Assembly: GCA_965234405.1 (NCBI GenBank)
Contig: OZ248346.1
Source: Planktophila turicensis
GTDB lineage: Bacteria; Actinomycetota; Actinomycetes; Nanopelagicales; Nanopelagicaceae
DNA: 64,000 nucleotides
Direction: 5' to 3' (one strand)
A program made the translations under genes and the position numbers. Shown here piece after piece: positions 23,559-33,422 of the stretch. The first letter of the stretch is position 1; each line of letters starts with the position of its first letter. The notes under the pieces are model-generated. The model was given only the letters and a program-made list of their open reading frames with translations. It was not told the DNA's origin and did no database searches.

Positions 23559-26168
23559 ATGGCAATGAAGAAGGGTGAGAAGAACTCCGAGTTCGAAGTG
23601 ACCTCTGGGGTCACCCTTTCGCGCACACTCATTCCAACTCTTCCGCCAAATTATTTATCACGAAAACACCTCTTTCCTCTCTTGGATCAAGCTTCTCCAA
23701 GTACCACTGTTGTCATTGCCCCCGCAGGTTATGGAAAAACTTCTTTAGTTGCTGAATGGGCACAGAGTAAAAAAGATCAAGTTATTTGGACCACTCTCAC
23801 TGAGTCAGATTCACTCGAAGAGATGAGCGCAATATTTATTCAAGCAACTCGAAATATTCTTCCTGGATTCGCTCCCTGGTTTGATGAAGAACCAGGAATT
23901 CGCCCTGTTGAAAATGTGCGTCGTTGGGCTAACGAGCTGATTGCAACTGGAAAAGATTTCATACTTGTTATCGATAATCTCCGACAGAACACGGCACGAG
24001 ATGTAGATATTGCAATTCGGCTTATCGAACAATTCCCACCCAATTTACAATTTGTAACAATTAGAGGAGACAAGATCGAGACCGTCTACGCAACCTTCTC
24101 TTCTCGTGGTCCACTTTCAGTAATTGGCGCGCAAGATCTTGAGTTCAGCGAACACGAGGTTTCAGTCTTGGCAAAAATGCACAGCGTGGATTTCGAAGAT
24201 TGTGAAATCCGAGCTTCACTCGATGCAGCACACGGTTGGCCAGCTGCAGTCTCGATGATGCTTTATCAAATTGGAAAGAATCGAAAAGTAGTTGATTTCG
24301 AGAAACTCGTATCCTCAGAGACTGAACCTCTACGTGCACTAGTCGCTTCGCTAGTAGAAAATTTAGATCCTAAAACGCGATCATTTGTTACGGCTCTCTC
24401 CGTAATTCAGGAGTTTAGCCATGAGCAAGCTGAAGTGATTTTGGAAGATGAATATTCATATGACCTCATCAATCAGATTGCCTTAGAGGGCAGTTATTTC
24501 TCTCAAACTGGCGATCCAGAACTTACATTTGAATTTTCTAAACTCGTTCGAGAGGTTCTTCTCTCCGAATTAAGAACCGATAAGTATAAAAAGATGCGAA
24601 TTCACGCAAATTTAATGAAATTCCATGAGCATCGAAACGAACCAAATTTAGCCCTTGAGCACGCTTACTTAGCAGGCGATTTAGAGCGGGTAGCTGAACT
24701 CTTTCCCGATGCAGCTCGGATATTGCAGGCGACAGGTAATGGCCTTGAACTAATCCGTTGGTCAATCTTTGCCGGCGACAGTTCTCAGCTCGGACTTCTC
24801 AAGAGAAATACGGTCGAACTTGCCGGCCGTATTGCGTTGATGGATTATCACGGTGTCAGCAGCCTTTGCGATCAAATGATTTTCGATGCACAGGGGACTG
24901 TACTCGAGGGTTTCATTCGACAGATTACTCATGGTGCTCGCGCGCATCTTGATCTTGTCTTTGGAAGATTTGATGCCTTCGACAACAATTTTGAAATTGC
25001 AATGAATCCACAAGATGGGCCGTTGATGCTTGGCATCGACGAGCAAGTCGGACTCCTTCGCCTTGCGGCGACAAAAGCCTTCATTCTGGATGATTCAGAG
25101 AAGTTAGAGCGCTACTACAAGCAGGCTCAATCAATTGCGCAGGCTTCCAAAATTCCTCTTACTCAACTACTTCTGAATGCAATGAAAGCGATGTTTCTGT
25201 TTCAAAACGGAGATTATCGCCATGCCTTTGAAGCAGCACAGATTCACTACACGCAATCTACGAAGCGAGGCTACGTAGGATTCTATGGGCCACTCGAATC
25301 GATATTCATCATCGCTCGCTGTCAATGGGAGTTCACTCGCGAGAAAGAGGCAAGATCACAATTTGCTGCACTTAAAGATTTCGGTGAACAGTGGAAGCAG
25401 TGGCATTGGCATTTCTATGCAGACGGTTACCAAGCACGAGATCTAGTTATTAAGGGTCTTGTTCCTGATGCTCTTGAAAATATCAAAGCAGCTCGCGAAA
25501 AGGCATCGACCCTCGAACATTCTGAAGGACTCATGTCGATTATCGACTTGAGTGAACTATTCGTGCGATATGAAGTTCGAGATAATGAACGATTGGCGGT
25601 ACTCCTCCAACGCGCACCAAGCTTGCGATTTGTTGAGCAGATTAAATTGTCACTCGATGAACGACTTGGAAAGAAGAGTGTTTCTGAGGATGTGAAGAAA
25701 CTTCCTTCCAAAACACCAAGAGAGAAGATTTGGAAATATTTAGCAGAAGTTGGTGAGGTAATTGATAGCGAGAATCAGGCGCTCAAGATCATGAAGAGCG
25801 CTCTCGATGTTGGAGCCACAGTAGGGGCGAAAGAAACCTTCCTTCGCCAATCAGCAGAGATGGGAAACCTGATTATGAAGATAGCCGCCGAAAATCCAAC
25901 GGTCTACCTAGAAGAGCTTGCAACAGGCGTAGCCGAGAGAATCAAATCTCAGCATAATCGCCCATCAGAATTTGCAGCATCACTGACCAAGCGAGAGCTC
26001 GAAGTATTACGCCATCTTTCGACTGATCGCCCGATTAGTGCGATTGCAGCAACTCTTCACATCTCACTCAACACGATGAAGACTCACCTGAAGAATCTTT
26101 ACCGAAAGATGGAAGTTGATGGTCGAGTCACGGCAGTAGAGAAGGCAAAGGCTCACTTCATTCTCTAG
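23559..26168 (+). CDS. Large STAND ATPase / LuxR-type (MalT-like) regulator
   Basis: 869-aa transcription activator. The N-terminal ATPase has a Walker A APAGYGKTS (about 54-62) and a Walker B-like FILVIDNL near 135. A long helical-repeat (TPR-like) sensor region fills residues 350-780, and a C-terminal LuxR helix-turn-helix contains LTKRELEVLRHLS, then ISLNTMKTHLKNLYRKM. The layout is that of MalT/LAL regulators, which bind ATP and a small ligand. The ligand is unknown; no sugar operon is adjacent, though pgl, gnd and zwf follow downstream. It stands alone between a terminator and a GNAT gene. Confidence 0.88.
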   Translation: MAMKKGEKNSEFEVTSGVTLSRTLIPTLPPNYLSRKHLFPLLDQASPSTTVVIAPAGYGKTSLVAEWAQSKKDQVIWTTLTESDSLEEMSAIFIQATRNILPGFAPWFDEEPGIRPVENVRRWANELIATGKDFILVIDNLRQNTARDVDIAIRLIEQFPPNLQFVTIRGDKIETVYATFSSRGPLSVIGAQDLEFSEHEVSVLAKMHSVDFEDCEIRASLDAAHGWPAAVSMMLYQIGKNRKVVDFEKLVSSETEPLRALVASLVENLDPKTRSFVTALSVIQEFSHEQAEVILEDEYSYDLINQIALEGSYFSQTGDPELTFEFSKLVREVLLSELRTDKYKKMRIHANLMKFHEHRNEPNLALEHAYLAGDLERVAELFPDAARILQATGNGLELIRWSIFAGDSSQLGLLKRNTVELAGRIALMDYHGVSSLCDQMIFDAQGTVLEGFIRQITHGARAHLDLVFGRFDAFDNNFEIAMNPQDGPLMLGIDEQVGLLRLAATKAFILDDSEKLERYYKQAQSIAQASKIPLTQLLLNAMKAMFLFQNGDYRHAFEAAQIHYTQSTKRGYVGFYGPLESIFIIARCQWEFTREKEARSQFAALKDFGEQWKQWHWHFYADGYQARDLVIKGLVPDALENIKAAREKASTLEHSEGLMSIIDLSELFVRYEVRDNERLAVLLQRAPSLRFVEQIKLSLDERLGKKSVSEDVKKLPSKTPREKIWKYLAEVGEVIDSENQALKIMKSALDVGATVGAKETFLRQSAEMGNLIMKIAAENPTVYLEELATGVAERIKSQHNRPSEFAASLTKRELEVLRHLSTDRPISAIAATLHISLNTMKTHLKNLYRKMEVDGRVTAVEKAKAHFIL

Positions 26169-26188
26169 CGTCGTGCGATACTTCGCAT

Positions 26189-26746
26189 GTGCACGAGAAG
26201 GTAATTGATACTCCGCGTCTAGAACTTCATCATATTTCTGCGCAGGGCATCATTGAGTTATATGAAAACAAGGATGATGTCACAGCGATAGCGGGCAGAG
26301 ACTTCACAAACCCACATCAGAATCTTGTTAAAGAGAGCGGTCCATTGGGTTGGCGTGTTCCGCAGGTGAAAGTTGATCCATCAGTAAACAAGTGGTTTGT
26401 CAGATTTATAGTTCTCAAAGAGAGCAAGGAAATTGTTGGCAGCACTAGTTTTCATGGAGTGCCTGATTCCGAAGGAATGATGGAGATTGGCCTTGGCATC
26501 GAAGAGGCTTTTCAAGGCAATGGATATGCCAAGGAAGCTCTTAAAGGCATGTGGAGTTGGGTCTGTACCTTTCCTGAGGTAAAAACTTTGAGATACACCG
26601 TGAGCCCAGACAATCTGCCATCCATCGCTGTGATTAACTACTTTGGTTTCGAGTACAAGGGCCAGCAGATTGATGAGGAAGATGGCCCAGAGAATATCTA
26701 CGAGATGAGTACTTCAGAATTTAAGAGTAAGTGGGGGCAACAATGA
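26189..26746 (+). CDS. GNAT-family acetyltransferase (RimJ/RimL-like)
   Basis: 185 aa starting at GTG. It begins with the DTPRLELHHI segment typical of the RimJ/RimL-type GNAT subgroup, then IVGSTSFHGVPDSEGMMEIGLG, the FQGNGYAKEAL acetyl-CoA loop and NLPSIAVINYFGFEY. These enzymes acetylate protein N-termini or small amines; the target is not known. An ATG 2 nt earlier is out of frame. Its stop overlaps the pgl start (ATGA), so the two are co-translated. Confidence 0.82.
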   Translation: MHEKVIDTPRLELHHISAQGIIELYENKDDVTAIAGRDFTNPHQNLVKESGPLGWRVPQVKVDPSVNKWFVRFIVLKESKEIVGSTSFHGVPDSEGMMEIGLGIEEAFQGNGYAKEALKGMWSWVCTFPEVKTLRYTVSPDNLPSIAVINYFGFEYKGQQIDEEDGPENIYEMSTSEFKSKWGQQ

Positions 26747-27474
26747 GCGATGACTTCGATGCAATCGTTGGGGATATCGATGACGAAATCGACCTCACGC
26801 TCTATGCAGATGCTGCCGAACTTGCTGAAGAGGTAACTGTTCAGATTCTGGCTGCGATTGAAAAAGGACTTAAATTAAAGAGCCAATTCCACTTGGTGCT
26901 CACCGGTGGCACCCTCGGCGTGCAAATCTCAGAAGCGTTAGTCAATGAATTCAATGCCGATTCAGATGGCTTTGCCGGTCTTCATATCTGGTGGAGCGAT
27001 GAACGCTTTGTTCCTGCAGATAGCGTTGAACGAAATGCTTTCCCATTCCACAAAACAGTTACCAATACAAAGATTGTTATTCACGAAGCTCTTGCATCAG
27101 ATGTCGCAAAGAGCATCGATGAAGCGGTGAGTGATTATGATTTAGCGCTAGAAAATGTTGATATCGATCTCAACGTTCTGGGACTTGGCCCTGACGGGCA
27201 TGTGGCTTCACTCTTTCCTGGAATTGCAGATATCGATGACCATAGAAAAGTATTTGCAATCACTGATTCACCAAAACCTCCTGCTGTGCGCGTTTCATTC
27301 ACGATGTCATTAATCAATAGCGCTGCAGAAGTTTGGATTGTTGCAGCAGGTGAAAGTAAGGCCGATGCGGTCACAAAGATTATTGAGGGAGATCTCTCAA
27401 TACCGGCGAGTTATGTTCGTGGAAATTCACACACTCGACTCATCGTTGATACAGAGGCCTTTTTCTCCGAATAA
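26743..27474 (+). CDS. pgl: 6-phosphogluconolactonase
   Basis: 243 aa, opening the lactone ring of 6-phosphogluconolactone, step two of the oxidative pentose phosphate path. Visible are the HLVLTGGTLGVQIS phosphate loop (TGGT), IWWSDERFVP and LGLGPDGHVASLFPG, which holds the active-site His/Asp. The start at 26743 uses the ATGA overlap with the GNAT gene; an upstream GTG at 26731 would sit inside it. It precedes gnd by 96 nt. Confidence 0.92.
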   Translation: MSDDFDAIVGDIDDEIDLTLYADAAELAEEVTVQILAAIEKGLKLKSQFHLVLTGGTLGVQISEALVNEFNADSDGFAGLHIWWSDERFVPADSVERNAFPFHKTVTNTKIVIHEALASDVAKSIDEAVSDYDLALENVDIDLNVLGLGPDGHVASLFPGIADIDDHRKVFAITDSPKPPAVRVSFTMSLINSAAEVWIVAAGESKADAVTKIIEGDLSIPASYVRGNSHTRLIVDTEAFFSE

Positions 27475-27570
27475 ATTAGGGAAAAACGGTGCGATTCGAA
27501 AGTTGCAGACCGTTTCCGATAGACTTCTCACCTCAACGTTGAGCGTTTTCTACAGCGAATAGGCATATTC

Positions 27571-28548
27571 ATGACAACTACCAATTTCGGAATGGTCGGC
27601 CTTGGCCGCATGGGCGCAAATATCGTCCGTCGCCTGGCTCGTCACAACATCACATCTGCCGTCTATGACGTCAGCCCTGATGCTGTTAACGCTCTCGCTG
27701 CTGAAGGCGCACTCGGTGCAACCGATATGGCTCACTTAGCCTCACAACTTTCAACACCTCGCACCATCTGGATCATGGTTCCGGCATCAGTAACTGATTC
27801 AACAATCGCAGCGATGGCAGAACATCTTTCTGCAGGCGACACCATCATCGATGGTGGAAATAGCTATTACAAGAATGACCTCAAGAACGCTGAGCTTCTG
27901 AAGGCAAAAGGAATTAACTTTGTTGACGTCGGAACATCAGGTGGCGTTTACGGTCTAGCGCGCGGTTACTCGCTCATGATTGGTGGCGACGATGCAGTCG
28001 TAAAGTCACTGGATCCAATCTTTAAAGCACTCTGCCCAGGAGTTGAATCCGCAGAACGCACACCTGGTCGTACCGGTGAACCACAGCAAGCAGAATACGG
28101 ATATTTGCATTGCGGTCCGGTTGGTTCTGGTCACTTCGTAAAGATGATTCACAATGGAATCGAATACGGAATGATGGCGGCATTCGCAGAGGGCCTTGCA
28201 ATCTTTGAAGCAGCAGATGAGATGACTCCTGCATACGATCTTGATATTCCAGCAATCACCGAAGTCTGGCGCCGCGGAAGCGTTGTTGCCTCATGGCTTC
28301 TCGATCTCACAGCACAAGCGCTTGTTGAGTCAGAAGAACTTACAGAGTATTCAACACAGGTAAGTGATAGCGGTGAAGGTCGCTGGACAGTGCAAGCAGC
28401 AATCGAAGCTGGCATCCCTGCCCATGTATTGAGCGCTTCTCTCTATGCGCGCTTTGCTTCACGTAACAACGACGAATTTGCTAACCGAGTCTTAAGCGCA
28501 ATGCGTTACAAGTTTGGTGGCCATAACGAAAAGCCAAAGGGAAATTAA
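27571..28548 (+). CDS. gnd: 6-phosphogluconate dehydrogenase (decarboxylating), short GntZ/YqeC type
   Basis: 325 aa of the short class of 6PGDH, giving ribulose-5-phosphate and CO2. The Rossmann motif GLGRMGANIVRRL is at 10-22, IDGGNSYYKND near 92, the GTSGGVYGLARGY substrate segment near 128, and the HCGPVGSGHFVKMIHNGIEYG catalytic Lys/Asn segment (split around the loop) near 182. The short type often prefers NAD. Its stop overlaps the zwf start (TAATG). Confidence 0.9.
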   Translation: MTTTNFGMVGLGRMGANIVRRLARHNITSAVYDVSPDAVNALAAEGALGATDMAHLASQLSTPRTIWIMVPASVTDSTIAAMAEHLSAGDTIIDGGNSYYKNDLKNAELLKAKGINFVDVGTSGGVYGLARGYSLMIGGDDAVVKSLDPIFKALCPGVESAERTPGRTGEPQQAEYGYLHCGPVGSGHFVKMIHNGIEYGMMAAFAEGLAIFEAADEMTPAYDLDIPAITEVWRRGSVVASWLLDLTAQALVESEELTEYSTQVSDSGEGRWTVQAAIEAGIPAHVLSASLYARFASRNNDEFANRVLSAMRYKFGGHNEKPKGN

Positions 28549-29936
28549 TGAAGGCAGATGCTTTAGTTCTATTTGGCGCGACCGGAGATCTTGCAAAGAA
28601 GAAGTTATTCCCCGCCCTCTATGACCTTGAAGACCTCGGCGAACTCGATGTCCAAATCTTTGGCGTTGCATCTTCCAAATGGACACAAGAAGTCTTTAAA
28701 GAGAATGTAGAACAGGCAGTTCGTGCTCGTAAGCCTGATGTAGATGAAGCAGCGCTCGGTAAGTTGCTCAATGAGATGCAGCTGATTGTTGGCGATTATG
28801 AAGACCCACAGACATTTGTGGCTCTTGCTGAAGCAATCAAAGACTTCAAACTTCCAGTAATTTACTTAGCAATCGCTCCTGAATATTTTGCTCGCATTAC
28901 TGAAGCTCTTGCGATGGTCGGAATTACTCGCCGGGCACGAGTAGTTGTTGAGAAGCCATTTGGTCGCGACCTAGAGAGCGCCAAGGCACTCGATGTTGAG
29001 CTAAAGAAGTTACTTCCTGAAGAGCAGATCTACCGCATCGACCACTATCTTGGTAAAGAAGCTGTAGAAGATCTTCTGGTATTCCGCTTTGCCAACACTC
29101 TCTTTGAGCCAGTGTGGAACCGAAACTATGTATCCAACATCCAGATCACCATGGCAGAAAGCTTTGGTATCGATGGACGTGGAAAGTTCTATGACGGAGT
29201 AGGTGCAACCCGTGATGTACTGCAGAACCACATCTTGCAGGTACTCACCATGCTTACGATGGAACCGCCCATTGATATGGGTTCTGATGCCATGCAGAAC
29301 GAGAAGATGAAGGTTCTCTCTGCGATTCGCGATATCAATAAGACCGATGTTGTGCGCGGCCAATTCGAAGGTTTCCTCGATGAAGATGGCGTAGCTCAAA
29401 ATTCTGATACTGAAACTTTTGTTGCGATGAAGTTATTCATTGATAACTGGCGTTGGGCTGGCGTACCTATCTACCTTCGCACAGGTAAGAAAATGCCTGA
29501 GACCGTACTTGAAGTCATCGTTGAATTTAAGCAACCTCCACGTGCACTCTTCGGAAAGAGCCAATCAAACCAAGTGCGATTCCGTCTTGGCGCAAAAGAT
29601 GGCGTAGATATCTCACTTCAGGCGAAGAAGCCTGGAACAAAACTTGTCACTGAAACTGTTGATCTATCAGTTGAATTCGTAGCTGAATTCGGAGATCGCC
29701 AAGGACCTTACGAGCGACTTCTGCGCGCTGCGATGTTGGGAGATCACTTCCGCTTCACACGTATCGACTCAGTGCTGCACTCATGGCAGATTCTTGAAGA
29801 TTTGTTGAAGAATCCAAATCCCGTCATTCAATATGAAGGCGGCACATGGGGACCAGCTGAAGCTCAGGATCTCATTCCTGGCGGTTGGGCACCTGTTGGT
29901 TCTGAAGCAGAGACTCTAAAAGATCTACATCAGTAA
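28548..29936 (+). CDS. zwf: Glucose-6-phosphate 1-dehydrogenase
   Basis: 462 aa, first enzyme of the oxidative pentose phosphate path. It has an N-terminal FGATGDLAKKKLFPALY cofactor loop, EKPFGRDLESA, the active-site segment RIDHYLGKE (about residues 162-170) and a C-terminal RFTRIDSVLHSWQILEDLL. Length is a little shorter than the usual 480-510 aa. It is translated right after gnd and convergent with tgt, with no gap between their stop codons. Confidence 0.94.
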   Translation: MKADALVLFGATGDLAKKKLFPALYDLEDLGELDVQIFGVASSKWTQEVFKENVEQAVRARKPDVDEAALGKLLNEMQLIVGDYEDPQTFVALAEAIKDFKLPVIYLAIAPEYFARITEALAMVGITRRARVVVEKPFGRDLESAKALDVELKKLLPEEQIYRIDHYLGKEAVEDLLVFRFANTLFEPVWNRNYVSNIQITMAESFGIDGRGKFYDGVGATRDVLQNHILQVLTMLTMEPPIDMGSDAMQNEKMKVLSAIRDINKTDVVRGQFEGFLDEDGVAQNSDTETFVAMKLFIDNWRWAGVPIYLRTGKKMPETVLEVIVEFKQPPRALFGKSQSNQVRFRLGAKDGVDISLQAKKPGTKLVTETVDLSVEFVAEFGDRQGPYERLLRAAMLGDHFRFTRIDSVLHSWQILEDLLKNPNPVIQYEGGTWGPAEAQDLIPGGWAPVGSEAETLKDLHQ

Positions 29937-31193
29937 TTAATCGCGGGCTTGCCCCGATTTATGTTTGTAGCGTCCCATAAATTCTGTCTTCATTTCCTGG
30001 AAGCTGCCGTCAACGAGCGCTTGGCGCATCTGATCAACCAGGCGCACGATAAATCGCTCATTGTGAATAGTCGCAAGCGTTCCTGCGAGCATCTCTTTGC
30101 CTCGGAACAAGTGACATAGGTAAGCACGGGTGTAGTTCTTGCAAGTGTAGCAATCGCATTCATCATCAATCGGATTGAAGTCGCGCACAAATGGCGCATT
30201 GGAAACATTGAAACGACCGGTCATTGTGTAGACCGAGCTGGTGCGAGCGATGCGAGATGCAAGTACGCAATCGAAGGTATCGACGCCATTTTCCACGCCA
30301 ACAAAGAGATCTTCTGGAGCGCCAATACCGAGCAGGTGCTTTGGCTTATTTTCAGGAAGCGTTGAATTGACCCAACCAACGATGGTGCCGAGTGAATCTT
30401 TATCGAGCGCTCCACCAATTCCGAAGCCATCGAATTCGATACCCGATGAACTCATGGAACCTAAATCAGATGATGCCTTCTTGCGAAGATCTTCATACTG
30501 CGCACCTTGAATGACTCCAAAGAGAGCTTGGTAAGGCTTTTCTGCGCGTGATTCGGTAAGACGCTTATGTTCATCGAGGCAACGGATTGCCCAATCGTAA
30601 GTACGTGACATCGCTAGCTCTTGATAAGGGCGAGTGTTGTGAAGTGTTGTGCATTCGTCGAAGGCAAACATGATGTCAGCGCCCAGTTGATGCTGAATCT
30701 GCATCGACACTTCGGCGGTAAAGCGATGCATCGAACCATCGAGATGGCTCTTAAATGTCACGCCTTCATCATCAACATGCGCAAGACGCTCCTTATTCTT
30801 GGCAATTACTTGATCAGAACGGAAAGTCTGCGCATCCATGGCAAGAACTTTCTTGAATCCAACGCCAAGTGAGAGAACTTGGAATCCACCGCTATCGGTA
30901 AATGTGGGCTTATCCCAATTCATAAATTTGCCGAGCCCACCTGCTTCATCAAGAACGCTTGGACCAGGCTGCAAATAGAGGTGATAGGCATTAGCCAATA
31001 AAGCTTGTGCGCCAAGTTCTTCCATCGCTTCAGGAAGAACTGTCTTCACATTGGCTTTGGTACCGACGGGAATAAATGCTGGAGTTTGAATTTGTCCGTG
31101 GGGAGTTGTGATCACTCCGGCGCGAGCTAAACCGGATTCAGCGGCATGGGTAATCTCATATGAGAAGCCCTTATTTGATGTAGCTGAATCCAT
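29937..31193 (-). CDS. tgt: tRNA-guanine transglycosylase
   Basis: 418 aa; it swaps guanine-34 for a queuosine precursor or base in tRNAs with GUN anticodons. The catalytic Asp is in FTDSGGFQVLSLG (about 96-108), the second Asp-containing region is IMFAFDECTT, and the zinc site is ECDCYTCKNYTRAYLCH plus a late His (TIHNERF). About 25 extra residues follow SLG; I recall the same insert in other actinobacterial Tgt proteins. No other queuosine genes are in the window, so it may serve salvage. Confidence 0.92.
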   Translation of the reverse strand: MDSATSNKGFSYEITHAAESGLARAGVITTPHGQIQTPAFIPVGTKANVKTVLPEAMEELGAQALLANAYHLYLQPGPSVLDEAGGLGKFMNWDKPTFTDSGGFQVLSLGVGFKKVLAMDAQTFRSDQVIAKNKERLAHVDDEGVTFKSHLDGSMHRFTAEVSMQIQHQLGADIMFAFDECTTLHNTRPYQELAMSRTYDWAIRCLDEHKRLTESRAEKPYQALFGVIQGAQYEDLRKKASSDLGSMSSSGIEFDGFGIGGALDKDSLGTIVGWVNSTLPENKPKHLLGIGAPEDLFVGVENGVDTFDCVLASRIARTSSVYTMTGRFNVSNAPFVRDFNPIDDECDCYTCKNYTRAYLCHLFRGKEMLAGTLATIHNERFIVRLVDQMRQALVDGSFQEMKTEFMGRYKHKSGQARD

Positions 31194-31215
31194 GTTGCAT
31201 ATTGTGTCAGAGTAA

Positions 31216-31221
31216 TAGACT
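31216..31221 (+). promoter_or_regulatory. Leaderless -10 box of the hydrolase gene
   Basis: TAGACT, 6 nt before the ATG at 31228. Confidence 0.55.
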
Positions 31222-31227
31222 GACCAA

Positions 31228-32094
31228 ATGCCTCAATTTAAACTCAAAGATGGTCGCGAACTCGAGATTCTCGATAATGGAATCAACTCTGAAAACGCAA
31301 TCATTTTTCACCATGGAACTCCGGGCCATGCCAGCGCATGGTCTGAGTGGTTAGAGGCGGCAGCATCAGCAGGCATTCGCGCACTTTCCTATAGCCGCGC
31401 TGGTTACGGAACCAGTGATCGCAACCCTGGTCGTAGCGTTATCAGTATCAACAACGATATTGCGCAGCTACTTGATGCAAAGAACATCACCAAATTTGTT
31501 TCTATCGGTTGGTCAGGTGGGGGACCGCACTGCATCGCCAACACATTTGAACCACGCAACGTCGGCGCAATTTCACTCGCGGGCGTCGGAGCCTTTGGTG
31601 TAGACGATTTAGATTTTCTCGAAGGTATGGGTCCAGAAAATCACGATGAATTTGGTGCAGCGCTCAAAGGCGAAGCAGTTATTGATCAATGGATGAATGA
31701 CAACGCAGGTCCCATGAAATCAGTAACCGGAAACGATATCCGCGAAGCATTCGGTGGATTAATTGGCGATGCCGATAAAGCAGTTCTTGAAGGCGATGCA
31801 GCAGATCAGATGGCAGCAACAATGCGCAGTGGGTTAGCAGTCAGCTTTGATGGTTGGATTGATGACGATTTAGTCTTTGTAAAGCAATGGGGATTTGATC
31901 TAGCTGACGTCACCAAGCCTGTCTTCTTATGGCAGGGCGATGATGACTTTATGGTTCCTCATACGCACTCATACTGGCTGGAAAAACACATTCCAACGGC
32001 AACGCTCTCATTTAAACCAGGCGAAGGACATATATCGCTCACAGTTAAGTGCCGCTCGGAAATTCTTGCGCAGGCGCAGGATTTATTGAAGTAA
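31228..32094 (+). CDS. Alpha/beta hydrolase
   Basis: 288 aa with the alpha/beta-hydrolase fold: the oxyanion-region HHGTPGHASAW (about 30-40), the nucleophile elbow GWSGGGPHC with Ser near 95, a late Asp in FLWQGDDDFMVPH and the catalytic His in KPGEGHISL near the C-terminus. Substrate unknown. The MFS gene begins at the next base after its stop, so both are one unit. Confidence 0.87.
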   Translation: MPQFKLKDGRELEILDNGINSENAIIFHHGTPGHASAWSEWLEAAASAGIRALSYSRAGYGTSDRNPGRSVISINNDIAQLLDAKNITKFVSIGWSGGGPHCIANTFEPRNVGAISLAGVGAFGVDDLDFLEGMGPENHDEFGAALKGEAVIDQWMNDNAGPMKSVTGNDIREAFGGLIGDADKAVLEGDAADQMAATMRSGLAVSFDGWIDDDLVFVKQWGFDLADVTKPVFLWQGDDDFMVPHTHSYWLEKHIPTATLSFKPGEGHISLTVKCRSEILAQAQDLLK

Positions 32095-33315
32095 ATGCTC
32101 TTTAAAGAATTTACCGTTCTGCTTAATCCGCAGTCACGGAAGCTAGTGATTGGCATGTGCCTCAACGCTATTGGCGGGGGCATGACGCTCTCACTTTTAC
32201 TTGTCTATCTCCACGATATGCGCGGCTTTACCAATACCTTCGGCGGCCTTTTGCTTTCATATGGCGCAATTGTCAGCATTGTTGCCAGCACGCCGATGGG
32301 CGCTCTGGTCGATCGCATTGGCCCCAAGAAGGTAATGATTGCTGGCCTCATCTGTAACTCTGCTGCAGCGTTTTCGCTCTCATTTGTAGAGACTCACTTT
32401 CATGCAATTCTTGCGCTGACTTTTATCAATATTTCAGCACAAGCAGTCTGGCCAAGCCAGAGCGTAATTTTGACTCGCGTAACGCCTGAAGTTGATCGTC
32501 CTAAAATCTTTGGCTTTAACTTCATGTTGCTCAACCTTGGTCTTGGAATGGGTGGTTTGCTTTCATCTCTGATTATTCAAAAGGGTGACTTACTCTCATT
32601 CCAGATTATGTACTGGGTTGATGCAGCAACTTTCTTAATTTATCTACTCATTGTTTTTTCATTGCGTGGCGAACATGTCAACAAATACATTCCGAAAGAA
32701 CATGAACCCACGCAGGGTTCCTATCGTGACTTGATGCAGATCAAACCGCTGATGTATCTAGGTTTTGCCGGAATCATTCTCTTCACATTTGGTTATGGAA
32801 CCATTCAGGCTGGTATTCCTGTCTTTGCTACACAGTTCCTAGAGCTATCTCCTAAGTGGCTCGGAATTATCTTTGGAGTAAATACGATCTCCATCGTTCT
32901 CTTTCAACCACTTGTCATGCGCATTCTGGAAAAGTATTCAAAGTACACAGCGCTTATTTCTATTGGAATCATCTGGGCGCTCTCTTGGGTCTTTGTCGGC
33001 GTCTCTCCATATCTTCCTGTTCTTGCATCTGGCATAGCGCTCTGCATGAGCCAACTGGTCTTCGCATTCGGAGAAATGGTGCAAGCGCCGACGATTCCGG
33101 TACTTGCCAATGAACTTTCTCCTGAACATATCCGTGGCCGCACCAATGCCCTGATGAGTTTGCAGTGGTCAGTCTCGGGCGTCCTTGGGCCAGCCATCAC
33201 GGGGCTGATGCTGGGGGCCGATCTGGCAACGGCCTGGGTTGTCGTAATGTTCCTCGGATGCTTCCTCTCTATTCCGCTCTTTCTGGCGATGAAGAGGCTG
33301 GCTCTCAAGGGGTGA
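32095..33315 (+). CDS. MFS transporter
   Basis: 406 aa, twelve hydrophobic segments. The ALVDRIGPKKVM loop after helix 2 is the MFS signature (D-R-x-G-x-K/R), and the second half has a similar, weaker loop. The central loop (residues 195-215) is polar. It looks like the drug/multidrug group, but the substrate cannot be told. It is coupled to the hydrolase gene and ends 107 nt before the ABC operon. Confidence 0.85.
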   Translation: MLFKEFTVLLNPQSRKLVIGMCLNAIGGGMTLSLLLVYLHDMRGFTNTFGGLLLSYGAIVSIVASTPMGALVDRIGPKKVMIAGLICNSAAAFSLSFVETHFHAILALTFINISAQAVWPSQSVILTRVTPEVDRPKIFGFNFMLLNLGLGMGGLLSSLIIQKGDLLSFQIMYWVDAATFLIYLLIVFSLRGEHVNKYIPKEHEPTQGSYRDLMQIKPLMYLGFAGIILFTFGYGTIQAGIPVFATQFLELSPKWLGIIFGVNTISIVLFQPLVMRILEKYSKYTALISIGIIWALSWVFVGVSPYLPVLASGIALCMSQLVFAFGEMVQAPTIPVLANELSPEHIRGRTNALMSLQWSVSGVLGPAITGLMLGADLATAWVVVMFLGCFLSIPLFLAMKRLALKG

Positions 33316-33422
33316 AATAGGTCTAAATCGGACTTATGGGGTTCCGTTTTCGCTCAAATGCGACTACCTTGCAGTACTCGCGGGTAGATACGACCTGCGT
33401 CGAAGTTGAGGGAGCGTTCTAA

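Noticed and set aside
29937..31193. About 25 extra residues in Tgt after the catalytic segment
   Set aside because: I recall the same insert in Tgt of other actinobacteria, so it is not novel.
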